Below are positions 31,307-42,500 of a stretch of 64,000 nt of DNA, one piece after another; positions within the stretch are counted from its first letter, which is position 1, and each line of letters begins with the position of its first letter. Below the pieces are notes generated by a model. It was not told the origin of the DNA, searched no databases, and saw nothing but the letters and a program-made list of their open reading frames with translations. A program made the position numbers and the translations under genes. The stretch is from Botryococcus braunii (lineage: Eukaryota; Chlorophyta; Trebouxiophyceae): assembly GCA_002005505.1 (NCBI GenBank), contig MVGU01001159.1, positions 51,001-115,000 on the forward strand. The letters are read 5' to 3'.

Positions 31307-34300
31307 TCATTTGGCTCGTTCGGATCGTACAGAGTGCGGCCGCGTTCGCCAGTGAGTGGCTTGTGATCCACAATGCCACCACACCCGGGATCCACGATAC
31401 ATCCACACCCATGTCCTTAACAATTGTGCTAGAGTATAAGCATCAGCATTCATTGTTGTAGCAGCAAAATGAGCACACTTGTTAAGCCTATCCACGACAA
31501 ATCAAATAGCATCATTTCCACTTGGGGTCTGTGGGAGGTTGCTAATAAAGTCCATAGACACACTTTGCCACTTCCTTGCTGGTATTTGTAAGGGGTGAAG
31601 AAGACCAGCAGGCAAAGTATTCCGAGCCTCGACTCGTTGACAAGAGTCACAATGAGCAACATAGGCTTTGACATCCTCATACATTCCCGGCCAATACCAT
31701 TCCCTTGTGACAAGCTCGTACATGCGAGTTACTCCAGGGTGACCAACATGAGGTGGATCATGTAAAGCTTCCAAACGTCGTAGGTTCTCCACGACAAGTT
31801 CCCCATCTTTCCTTTCCTCAAACAATGCAGGAACATATTTCCGTCCATTCCTCTCCCAAAAGCCTCCCTTTAGACTAACCTTCCTTCTATTCGCACGCGC
31901 TGCCAACCACGGATCGTATGTGTAAGCCTTCTCAAGTTTGCCAAGTAGGGATTCGTACCCATCGGTCTCGCGGGTAAGCTCACTCGGGCTGGCCAACCCG
32001 ATTTGCTCCATCGTGCCGAGGGAGCTTGGGGTCTCGTGAGCGGGCCCCGGGAGCGTGACCTTGGGCACCTTGCGGACCCGAGCTGTGAGGGTACCCTCGA
32101 CATCCCGGCTGGAGGGGGTGAGGGAGTCCGGACTGGTGCGCCGACGCTTGCGCCGGAGGGCAGCCCCGGCCACAGCAGCCCCATTGTCCCTCCCCCCAGG
32201 TCCAGGGTGTTGAGTGAAGTGACACCTGGAGAGCGGATCCGCAATGTTGGTCTTGCCCGGTTCCCATACCCATTCAATCTCAAACTCCTGCAGGCGCTCG
32301 GCCCACCGAGCCCTCCGAGGACTAAGCCCCACCTGTTGACCCAAGAAGGTGTTGCACTTGTGATCCGTCACCACCGTTACTGGCTTACCTAACAAATAAC
32401 ATCTCCATTCCGTGAGAGCATACACTACAGCCAATAACTCCCGTTCCGTGGCACTGTAGTTCCTCTCGCTTGCTCCCAACTTTTTACTGAAATACGCACA
32501 AACCTTCCCATCTTGAAATAGCACAGCTCCCACGCCGTAATTGCATGCATCGCACACTACCGTAAATGGCCGACGTACGTCCGGGAGTGTTAAGATAGGG
32601 GCACTTACCAAAGCTTCCTTTATGTTGTCAAATGCTTCCTGTTGTTCCTGTCCCCACTTCCAAGGTGCTTTTGCCCCAGAGAGAGCTGTCAATGGGGTTG
32701 CCAGGATACTGTACTTCTGAATAAACTTTCGAAAGTAATTAGACAACCCAAGAAACCTCCTAACTTCCGTTACGTTTGTGGGCGTAGGCCACTCCTGCAC
32801 CACCTTGACTTTATCCATATCCACTTCCAACCCATTTTCCCCAATGATGTGTCCCAAGTATTTCAATTGTTTCTCAAAGAAAGAGCATTTGACAAGTTTT
32901 GCCAGGAGTTGATGTTCGCGTAGACGGGTGAAAACTCTGTCCAACTGCAGAAGGTGTTCCTCTTCCGTTTTGCTATAAATGAGCACATCATCCAAGTATA
33001 CAACCACAAAGCCTTCCCTTATAAAGTCGTGAAAAACCTCATTCATAAGCCGTTGAAATGTCGCGGGCGCGTTGGTCAAACCAAAGGGAAGTACAAGAAA
33101 TTCGTACAAGCCAAAAGGGGTCCTGAAGGCAGTTTTAGGCACATCCTCCTTGCGAAGTCGCACTTGATGGTACCCAGACAACAAGTCCAAGCTCGAAAAC
33201 ACCTTGGCTCCCTTAAGCCTATCCAACAGATCGTCAATTCTGGGGAGAGGGTACCTATCCGAGATGGTAATTTTATTCAGGGGACGGTAGTCTATTACCA
33301 TACGCAAACTTCCATCCTTCTTTCTAACAAACAAAACAGGTGATGCAAATGGTGAGCAACTTGGCCTGATCAATCCCAATTTTAACAACTCATCAACCGT
33401 TTTTTCGCATTCCGCAAGCTCACTTGGAGCAAGACGGTACGCGGGCCTATTGGGGGGCCGATGTCCTTCTTCCAAATTTATTGTGTGAAACACTTCCCGC
33501 TCCGGGGGTAACCCCGGGAGTTGTTTTGCAAACAAGTCCTCATTTGCAAGTAACAAGTCTTTCAGGGCCTGTGGCTTGCCTTCCAACATGTCATTTATTT
33601 GATGAGTGAAAGTCATACCGGTACTACTGGGGGGTTTTGTGACGACGGGGGTGTCGTCCATAGATTTGTCGGTGTCCGCCAAGTCGGCCTCACTTGAGGC
33701 GTCCTCCCCGGTGATGTCCACCAGTTCAGCCTGCTCATTCACAAGCACAGTATACAAACAAACCTTCCAAACATCTTGACCCTTCCATCCTTTTCCATTC
33801 CTATCCTTCCTTCCTTCCTTCCTCTCTTGTGCTTGTAAACCCCAAACAAGTTTTGGCCCCACTGGCAACGATGAATTTGCGTGTTTTAGGGTGACCCACT
33901 TCCCATTATGTCTAAATTGAGCAGCCTTTACACAAAAATCAATTGAGACTCCTCTTTCTTCCATCCAGTCCTGCCCCAAAATCATGTCTACCCCATCAAT
34001 CATGGCAGGGCTTACAATGAAGTTGTGACGGGAAGTTATACCAGGCTTGAGTGTAAACGACACATCTACCGTTCCTTTCGTATCGGACACACTTCCATCA
34101 GCAAGAGTCACGGATATGCATGCGGGTTTGTATCGCACCCCTAGCCCTTGCAAAGTATCACTTTTAATAAACGAATGAGATGCCCCACTATCAAACAACA
34201 CTGAAAGGATTTTCCCCTTAACATTCGCCGGAAAGGTCATAGCTAGCGGAGAGTCAGTAGTAACACTTCCCATGGTGAGTGTGGGTCTTGGGGGAACCAC

Positions 34301-34606
34301 ACAACATACAAAAGAGAATGGGTATACACTAGTTTGACCATTCATGTCCACCGCCTGTCCCTTCCTTCCTGAACACACTTCCACAATCCTTCCTTGCATA
34401 CGGTGAGCATAGAGACTCTTACTTTTCCAAGTTTTCCTTCCCACAATGAAACAACAAGTGAGGGACGGGTTGCACCTTTGTTCCCATAAAAACTTGGAAA
34501 TCTCAGATTCAGCCTTCCTAACATTTGGCACCACAAGGTTCACCCCTTCCTTTCCCAAATTGGAGGCCACAAGAGAGTGCAAAACATGCAAGCAAGTGGC
34601 ATCCAT
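31307..34606 (-). pseudogene. pol: Gypsy-D pol: protease, RT, RNase H, truncated integrase
   Basis: ATG 34606 lies 11 bases after the gag TAA. Residues 1-110 form the diverged pre-protease region shared with A and B; protease is VLFDSGASHSF near residue 139. RT has [40 protein letters not shown] and YLDD (about 32987-32998). RNase H (DACNYGVGAVLFQDGKVCAYF) and the integrase zinc finger (GHPGVTRM...CDSCQRVE) follow. The frame stops at an in-frame TGA at 31502, where TGG (Trp) is expected. It continues to VDRLNKCAHFAATTM...LAQLL, and recognisable integrase then ends. The two downstream catalytic acidic residues are missing. Confidence 0.9.
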
Positions 34607-34617
34607 GGCTTCAGAAT

Positions 34618-35826
34618 TTACTTTTGAGGATTATGCCCCGGCCCTTTTCCCTTCCAATGTGCTCCCCGGCCACCACGGCCCTTCCACTGCCCACCTCGAG
34701 CTTGATTAGAGGGGAAAGGAGGAGGTGGGGGCAATTGACTGTCGCGCCTGCTCTTCCTTTGCAAGTAGTCCCGCTTGGCCTGACATTGCCATTGCTCGTG
34801 ACCAAAGTTTTTGCAGAAATAACACTGGCGCTCGGAGGGGACGCTTGTCCGAGAATCTAACTTCCCACCAACGTTGTGTCCGATGGCTCCAAGCACAGGC
34901 CCCTGGGTGAATCCCGGAAAGTATGCCGGCGTGCTTGTTGGAGTCCTCTTCACAACGTTGAGAACCTTCCTTCCTTCCTGTCCCCTCAGCATCCCCCCTG
35001 ATTTTAAGTTGCTTTCATATTGCACCACATAAGTGTACAATGAGTCGAGGCTTGTGAACCTGACACCAGTTTGAGGGTTAACTGTGCAAGCAACTCTAAT
35101 AGGAGCATTCAGGCCTTTGAGGAACATATATATTTTATCATTTTCGCAGATGTCATATTCGGTTTCTACATCACTCAACAAGGAAATAAACCTTTCTATG
35201 TATCTTTCAACGCTTTCTTGCCCTTGATAAACATGGTCTAATTTTTGCCGGGCAGCCATAACCAAATCTGTAGAGTCGTATCGATTTCCCATAAAATTTT
35301 TAAAGTCTTCCCATGTTGGCTCTGTTTGACCTCCTTCCCTTTCCTTCCTTTTGAGGTATGTCCCCCAAACCTTTGTAGGTCGCTCCTCCATACATTGCAG
35401 CGCGACTGCCACCCACTTGTCCCTTGACACATTTGAAATGTTCACATATGATTCCACCTTACTAGCAAAGAATTGGAAGCTTCCTCTTTTTCCTGTAAAC
35501 ATGGCTGGTGTAGGCACACGCACGACGTTAGTGGTGGATGACGTCCGCTTGGATGCTCGTTCTCCCTCCAAGGCCTCAATCCGCTTCAATAACCGTAGAA
35601 TTAGGGATTTAGTCTTATTTTTCTTCAAGGGTGTCTTCAAAGGAGTGGGTTTGGGTTTCGTTTTGGGTGTGGTCGGTTTGGGCGATGGGGCCAGATGCAA
35701 TTCCGTTTCGGACTCTTCCAAAAGATCATCGACTTCAATACCTTCCTTTTCCAAACCTTCCAAAATTTCTTTCTCTTTAAGGGGGAGACCGGAGTACTTG
35801 TTTCCTTTCCGTTTAACCGCCATCAT
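34618..35826 (-). CDS. gag: Gypsy-D gag
   Basis: The first ATG is at 35826 (MMAVKRKG). The protein has an acidic N-terminus, a Pro/Lys-rich stretch, a capsid-like segment (KRGSFQFFASKVESYV, YDSTDLVMAARQKLDHVYQGQESVERYIERFISLLSDVETEY, MFLKGLNAPIR) and a zinc knuckle CYFCKNFGHEQWQC. The knuckle has the same Glu-x-Trp variant as in gypsy-A and -B. It ends TAA 34620-34618, 11 bases before the pol ATG. Confidence 0.88.
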   Translation of the reverse strand: MMAVKRKGNKYSGLPLKEKEILEGLEKEGIEVDDLLEESETELHLAPSPKPTTPKTKPKPTPLKTPLKKNKTKSLILRLLKRIEALEGERASKRTSSTTNVVRVPTPAMFTGKRGSFQFFASKVESYVNISNVSRDKWVAVALQCMEERPTKVWGTYLKRKEREGGQTEPTWEDFKNFMGNRYDSTDLVMAARQKLDHVYQGQESVERYIERFISLLSDVETEYDICENDKIYMFLKGLNAPIRVACTVNPQTGVRFTSLDSLYTYVVQYESNLKSGGMLRGQEGRKVLNVVKRTPTSTPAYFPGFTQGPVLGAIGHNVGGKLDSRTSVPSERQCYFCKNFGHEQWQCQAKRDYLQRKSRRDSQLPPPPPFPSNQARGGQWKGRGGRGAHWKGKGPGHNPQK

Positions 35827-35905
35827 GTTGCAATGGAACAATGCAATTACAACCTTCCCTACGTCTCCCTTCGGTTCGAGGCTCTAACCGCCTCGCCGAT
35901 ACCAA

Positions 35906-36354
35906 TTTAACGAAGTGAGACGTGTAACTAAGATTTATAACAGCTAAGCAAGGGTTTCAGGCAAGGGTGACACCGAAGGTAGAAATCGAAGTTCCAATCC
36001 GTTACAAGTTCGCAGCCCTCCTCACGCAGGTCGTCCGAGTCTCCAAAGAACAATATATAATGAACAATGTAGATAATGCTAGATGTCTCACTCGTAGCAG
36101 CAAACCCAAAGACAATGATAACCACCCGAGTTCCTAGTCCACCTATGCGCGGATCCGGCTACGTCGTCCCTCTACGAGATGCTCTCGCGAGCATAGCGAT
36201 ATGGATGACGAGAGGAGACCCACTAGGATATTACAGTCATTTTCCTACACACAAGGACAACGAGATCTACTCGTATCCCAAAGGGCACGAAGAAACATGA
36301 ACTACGCGCACATCCTACGTGAGACGCGTCGCGCTGACGCGGCACCTCACTACA
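35906..36354 (-). repeat. 5' LTR of gypsy-D
   Basis: Partner of 30179-30627. The primer site lies immediately inside it on the minus strand. Confidence 0.95.
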
Positions 36355-38252
36355 TCCTGTCAGTGCTTAGGGAACATAAATTCTATTGTAAAAGATCTAA
36401 ATGTGAGTTTGTTTCTAAGCAGGTGGAATACTTGGGACACTTGTTGACACCCCAAGGGATTATGGTGGATCCGAGGAAGGTTGCAGCCATCCGGGACTGG
36501 CCCACTCCCTTGAATGTGTCACAGTTGAGAGGTTTCTTAGGCTTGACTCAATACTATGACACATTTATGGATCATTTTGCAGATGTTGCTTATCCTCTTA
36601 CTGAGTTGCTCAAAAAGGATGTGCCATGGACTTGGGAGGGACCCCAAGCCCAAGCCTTCATTGCATTGAAGGATCTTGTGTCCTCTCCTCCATGTTTGTT
36701 AATGCCAGACTTAGACAAACCTTTTGTTGTGCATGTAGATGCCTCAGGCTTTGCTGTGGGTGCTGTTTTGCAGCAGGATCAAGGCCAGGGACTGCAGCCC
36801 GTCGCCTTCGAGTCCAGGAAACTCCAGCCCCCTGAGAGAAAATTGGCCCCGTATGACAGAGAATTATTGGCTCTTGTTCATGCTTTGCTTAAATGGAAAC
36901 ATTTGTTGCTGGGAGCTAAATTTACAGTTCACACTGATCAGCAGGCTTTAAAGTACTTACTGACTGCTCCTGTTAGGACTAGTAGGCAGGAACGTTGGCT
37001 CATTGAGATTATGAGGTTTATGCCTGATATAAAGTATGTTAAAGGCACTGATAATGTGGTTGCAGATGCCTTGTCTAGGCGTGTTGACCTTGCAGTGATG
37101 CATGTCTCCTCTGTTGCTGTCTCTTCTCTCTTACAAGAGATTGCCTTGCTTTGTGTTTCTGATCCCACAGTTGCTAAACTTGTGGATGAAGGTGTTTTGG
37201 TATTGAGGGACTCAGTACCTTATTCTGTGCAATCAGGGAAGGTCTATGTACCTGATGCATTGAGAGAGAAGGTGCTGAGAGAGTGCCATACCACCCCCTT
37301 TTCTGGCCATCTTGGTATTAACAAGATGTATGAGCTAGTGTGCAGGGAGTTTTGGTGGCCACGTCTCAGCTCATCAGTCAGGGACTTTTGCAGGTCTTGT
37401 GACACCTGCCAGCGCACTAAAGGAACTGGAGCCGTACCTTATGGTTTGCTTCAGCCACTGCCCATTCCAGATGGACCTTGGCAGAGCGTTTCCCTTGATT
37501 TAGTGACTGATTTACCTGTCTGTTGTGGGTTTGACTGTATTGTGGTATTTGTGGATAGGTTTTCTAAGTTGTGTGTCTTGGCTGCATGCATTAAAACCAT
37601 CACTACACCTCAACTTGCACAACTGTTTATAGACATGGTCTTTGTGAGATTTGGAATGCCTACCTCCATTGTGAGTGATAGAGATCCGAGGTTCACTAGC
37701 CATTTTTGGAAGGCCTTTGTTAAATTATTGGGTACTGAGATTGCTATGTCTACTGCTTACCACCCTCAGACAGACGGGCAGACAGAGAGAATGAATCGGA
37801 CCATGGAAGACATGTTAAGAGGGTTTGTGGGGCCGAGACAGGATGACTGGTGCAAGTATTTAAGCATGGTGGAGTTTGCTTACAATAACTCTCTCCAGGC
37901 TTCCACACTGCAGACACCCTTCTTCCTGAATCACGGGCACCATCCCCTTACTCCCTTGCCTTCTGCTGTTCCTTCACGTTCTGCAAATCCTGCTGTGTCT
38001 GAGTGGGTTGAGGGGCTGCAGACTGCCTTGAAAAGTGCCAAGTCTAATATTGCCTCTGCACAGCAACGGCAGAAGTCTTATGCAGATAGAAAGAGACGAG
38101 ACCACCCTTTCAAGGTGGGGGACCAGGTGTTGCTGGCTGCAAGGAAGAACCAGCTTTCACCTGGGCTCTCGTCAAAACTATCAGCTAAGTATTTTGGGCC
38201 CTTTACTATTGCTGCAGCAGTTGGTACTCGTGCTTTTAGACTGAGACTGTGA
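36355..38252 (+). CDS. pol: Gypsy-C pol, second part: RT C-terminus, RNase H, integrase
   Basis: After the gypsy-D LTR the frame continues LSVLREHKFYCKRSKCEFVS..., completing the RT. RNase H shows HVDASGFAVGAVLQQDQ, the HTDQQALKYLL segment and NVVADALSR. Integrase has HLGINKMYE...CDTCQRTKG, then DLVTDLPVCCGFDCIVVFVDR, SDRDPRFTSHFW and HPQTDGQTERMNR. It ends at an in-frame TGA at 38250-38252, where the chromodomain region should follow. The first ~50 codons of the long frame here are LTR-derived. Confidence 0.9.
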
Positions 38253-38521
38253 ACATTCATCCTGTGTTTCATGTTTCCCAGCTGAAACCTTATGTGTCTT
38301 CATCTGTACCAGTGACTGTTACTTCACCACCTCCTTTGTATGCAGATAAGCGTGGCGGCGTTTATGAAGTTGAGGCCATCATTGCTAAAAAGAGAGTTGG
38401 AAAGTCTTGGCGGTACTTGGTCAAATGGATGGGCTATGATGAGACTGAGAACACTTGGGAGCCCCTTGCCCATGTTCGCCACTTGGCAGACGACGTGGCA
38501 GCTGCCCCCGTCCTTTCTTAA
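38253..38521 (+). pseudogene. Gypsy-C chromodomain, frameshifted from pol
   Basis: In the adjacent frame, directly after the TGA, it reads IHPVFHVSQLKPYV, then VYEVEAIIAKKRVG, RYLVKWMGYDETENTWEP. This is the normal integrase C-terminus plus chromodomain. The junction lacks a few residues compared with relatives (e.g. gypsy-B ...LRVHDVFHVS), so a small deletion probably caused the shift. Confidence 0.8.
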
Positions 38522-39276
38522 GTCCCACTTGCGGGCATCCCTTGTTGAGCCACTTGCGGCCTTGAGACTTTTCCAGCCATTTGCGGCTGATGACCCTTGG
38601 ACTTCACCAGCCAGCTTGGATCTGAGAGGGAGGGAGGGTGGAAGGGTCTGGGAGGGAGAGGGATCATGAATTGGGACTTGCATGCATGTCTCTTGTTCAT
38701 ATGCTTTGCATGGGTTATGTTTCCTTGACCCACGGCTCCATTTTGTGATGCACTTGTTGTGGCAGTGTAGCTGCAAATTGTAGTTCCGTGTCTGCATGAC
38801 TTGCTTTAGTATCTTACCCATGAGATACACTATGTGGTAGTTAGCTGTGTATGGCTTGCTGCTCTAGACAATATGCCTTATGCCTGTGCTGGAAAGCCAC
38901 CTCAAGCGAAGGTTACACTGCAGTGCAGGGTAACTGGACCTAAGGTTTGGACAAGTGCTAGTCTAATGACTCAACCTAATTGTTTCATCACTGGTGTGAG
39001 TGCTGTCTAGAGAGTTCGTCCCCTAAGTTAGAGGATCCGCCTTGCAGACGATAGTCCTTAGAATGTTAAGGTATTCGAGCATTGAGCAGATGAGTCCCTC
39101 GTCTGTGTCGTGCTAACTTGCTTTGTGGACTTCATCTTCTGACTTGCTGGTTTGGTAACTATAGGAGGTGTGATTATCTATAGTTACAGTAAGCAGGGTT
39201 CGTGATACCCCTGTCTTACGTTTGTGGCTCCATTGCCATAAACACCATCTCATAGCTTATGCCAAGGGGGAGGGCA
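38522..39276 (+). other. 3' untranslated region of gypsy-C
   Basis: About 750 bases without a supported ORF, ending in the polypurine tract beside the 3' LTR. Confidence 0.7.
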
Positions 39277-39531
39277 TGTAGCATTTCCTAGGGTATAATG
39301 CTCTAGTATGGTCCTTGGCATTGCTCATTGACTTGCCATGTGATCTGGGTTCGCAGTACAACCTCGCTCAGGTAGTTCGCTCGGTTGCCCGACTACGCGT
39401 CTGAGGCAGTACAGTATAATTCAACCCACCCTGGGTTTAAGAGTGGGCTTGCGAATCAATCATGTAACACTCTTTCCAAGCACACCACAAATTGTCTGAT
39501 TCCTAAACCTCTTCCGCTAAGCTATACTACA
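39277..39531 (+). repeat. 3' LTR of gypsy-C
   Basis: Partner of 27020-27274. Its sequence supplies a spurious in-frame N-terminus to the resumed gypsy-B pol frame. Confidence 0.95.
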
Positions 39532-42500
39532 GTGTACCCATGGCTAAAAGGCATGAGAGTTATCCTGCAAGGTACCAAGGGACCTGATGTCCCCTACTCC
39601 TATCTAGTTTACCATGCCGGACCCAAATTTAGCGTATCTTTTGCTCAAGCTTTTTCAAATAGGCATTTAGCAATGCTTTTTCATGTTAACTGTACTGGTG
39701 TGAAGGGCGTCGCTTTAGTCGATACCGGGGCGACGCACTCGTTCGTCAGACATGACTTCCTAGCTACTCTCGGAGTGAGGCTGTCAAAGAAGTGTGTGGA
39801 TGTCCAGCTTGCAGATGGGCAGACCATGCGCTCGGCGGGGACAGCTAAGCTCAGGGTGCACTTATCTCAAACATATGTGGAACAGAGGGATTTCATTGTC
39901 TGCGAAACTCTGTTGGATGGGGTGGACTTAATCCTTGGTGAGGATTTTCTGAAAGAAAGAAAAGCGTTAATTGACTACAATCATGGCGCAGTTCATCTTA
40001 AACCGCCTCATTCCTCACACTACATTACACTCCTCAACCCGCTGCCCCCTAGTGAAAGAGGTACCTTACCGGCGCAAAAAGTGAATGTTATAAGTGAGGG
40101 TCAAGCTAGGCGGGCTATGCGAAAGGGTTGTCCAGGGTTTTGGGGGGTTGTGCGAGAGGCAAGGAGTGGACAGGACTCAGTTTGTGCAACACACTATCTC
40201 CATAGGGTTGCAGTGGCAACTACAGAGGGGGATAATCCTTGGGACGAAGACAGCGGAGCCACCGGCCTAAATTTAAACGAAAACTCCCGGCGTGTTATTG
40301 AGGGTATGACTGACAAGCCACAAGACTTGAAGCAATTGTTGTTAGAGTTTTTGGATGTTTTTCCAGAGAAATTGCCAGATTTACCTCCAGACAGGGGCAT
40401 CTTGCACACTATACCTATGACACCCGGCCATACGCCGCCCTGTCGCCCCACTTATAGGTTGGCTGAACCAGAAGTGGCGGAGTGTCGGAGGCAGGTTGAG
40501 GAATTACTAGCACAGGGTTTCATCAGGCCGAGTGCATCACCGTATGGTAGCCCCATATTGTTTGTGAGAAAGAAAGACGGAACATTCCGAATGGTTATAG
40601 ATTACAGGGCAGTTAATAACTTAACAAGGAAGGACAAATATCCGTTGCCACGGATAGACGATCTTCTGGACAAGCTGCAGGGTTCAAAGTTCTTTACCTC
40701 TTTTGATCTCTTGTCAGGTTACCATCAAGTGCGATTACATGAATCTGATGTTCCCAAAACCGCTTTTAGAACACCCTTAGGTTCATTTGAATTTTTGGTG
40801 CTTCCTTTTGGTCTCACGAATGCTCCCTCCACGTTTCAGAGACTGATGAACAGTGTGTTTCATGATTTTATTCGAGAGGGTTTTGTTGTGGTTTACCTAG
40901 ATGATTTGTTGGTATACAGCAAGTCCAGGGAACAGCACTTAGAGCACTTAACTCGCATCCTTACTCGGCTGAGAGAGGAAAAACTTTATGCAAAATTATC
41001 CAAGTGTGAGTTTTTTGCTGACGAGTTGCGGTTTTTGGGACATGTCGTGGGGCGCAACGGCATCAAAGTTGACCCTGCCAAAGTTCGGACTATTGTGGAC
41101 TGGCCAACACCCACGGGGAGCACGCACGTACGACAATTCTTGGGACTAGCCAACTACTTCCGCAAGTTCGTCCCGGGTTACAGTACGCTTGCGGCCCCCT
41201 TAACCCGGCTCACTGGCAAAGTTCCTTGGACGTGGGGAGAAGCTGAAGAGCACGCGTTTCAAAGTTTAAAAGAAACTTTGTCCAATGCTCCTGTACTAGC
41301 ACTCCCAGACAGTAGCAAGCCTTTCAAAGTGATCTCAGATGCCAGTGACTATGGGGTGGGTGCAGTACTATTGCAAGAAGGTAGACCTGTAGCATACTTC
41401 AGTAAAAAGCTTAGTAATGCCGAACGCAATTATTCCACAACTGAGAAAGAGCTTGCAGGTGTGTTGTATGCCCTCAAGGAGTGGAGGTGTTACTTATTAG
41501 GGCAAACTTTCACAGTTGTTACGGACCATCGCGCGAATAGTTTTTTGCAAACCCAAACCCTACTCTCACCCAGACGGGCGCGCTGGGCGGAGTTTCTACA
41601 GTTATTCGACATCCAATGGGAATATGCACCGGGATCCACTAACCCTGCTGACCCATTGTCTAGGAGTCCTCACTTAGCCGGGGCCCACGTCCGAGCCCTA
41701 GCTCGGGCCCAGGCTGGGGTTCAGGCGTCGGTTCAGGCTACGGCAGGGCCCCTGGGGGAGCACTCTCCCCCTGTCGGAGAAGGAGCGATGGGGGTTGGGG
41801 AGGCTGCAGACTCCACCACCCTACCCACGACGATGGACGGGTTGAGGGGATGGGGAAGGGTTTTAAGTGAGGCATATGAGATAGATGATTGGCTCCATCG
41901 TAAACAAAATCGCCGCAAGTTAAGCTTCCATAGTGGCTTGTGGAAGCGCGGTGCGCGCATTTACGTTCCCTCCCACCATATGAGTTCTGACGGTGTCGAA
42001 CGTAACCTTCGTAGAGAAATCCTGGAAAATTTGCATGGACCACCTATAGTTGGTCATCCAGGCAGGGACAGGACCCTCGAATTAGTTCAACGTTCCTGGT
42101 GGTGGCCAGGGATGGCCTCAGATGTGGCTGACTTTGTGGCCCAATGTGACTCGTGTCAGCGTGTCAAAGCCCCAGCACACTTACCTGTAGGGTTACTACA
42201 CCCTCTAGAAATACCTGACAGAAAGTGGCAATCAATGTCTATGGACCTAATCACTGGACTGCCACGAACTAAGGAAGGATATGACGCTATCTGGGTTGCT
42301 GTTGATAGGTTGTCAAAGTATGCGCACTTCGCTCCGACGACCACTGACGCAAGTGCAGAAGTGATAGCTCAACTGTTACGGACCCGGGTTTTCACCTTGC
42401 ATGGGTTTCCCACTCACATTGTATCAGACAGAGATCCTAGGTGGGTGGGTCGCTTCTGTCAAGAGCTCTTTCGGTTGACCGGTTGTCGCTCTGCGCTATC

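Larger units (their letters stand above)
30179..36354 (-). mobile_element. Gypsy-D, innermost element, integrase-deleted
   Basis: LTRs of 449 bp at 30179-30627 and 35906-36354 appear identical. The target duplication is TCCTG (30174-30178 and 36355-36359). On the minus strand the LTR starts TGTAGTGAGG and ends ...CGTTAAA, lacking the usual CA. Primer site TGGTATCGGCGAGG lies just inside 35906; a polypurine run AAGGGGGGAGTA abuts the 3' LTR. Gag, protease, RT and RNase H are present, but the integrase core and everything after it are deleted. It restores the gypsy-C frame on excision. Confidence 0.95.
27020..39531 (+). mobile_element. Gypsy-C, inserted in gypsy-B pol
   Basis: LTRs of 255 bp at 27020-27274 and 39277-39531 look identical (TGTAGCATTT...ATACTACA). 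The target duplication GTGTA is at 27015-27019 and 39532-39536. Primer site TGGTATCGGCGAC starts at 27276 after one spacer base; a polypurine tract AAGGGGGAGGG lies near 39264-39274. Order: gag, protease, RT, RNase H, integrase, chromodomain. It is a different lineage from A and B by sequence. Its RT is split by gypsy-D. Confidence 0.95.

Noticed and set aside
36201..36354. N-terminal ~50 residues of the long frame that continues into gypsy-C RNase H
   Set aside because: LTR of gypsy-D read in frame; not part of the protein.
39385..39531. N-terminal 50 residues of the long frame that continues into gypsy-B protease
   Set aside because: They are gypsy-C LTR sequence that happens to be in frame; the same peptide is encoded in the other LTR at 27128 onward.
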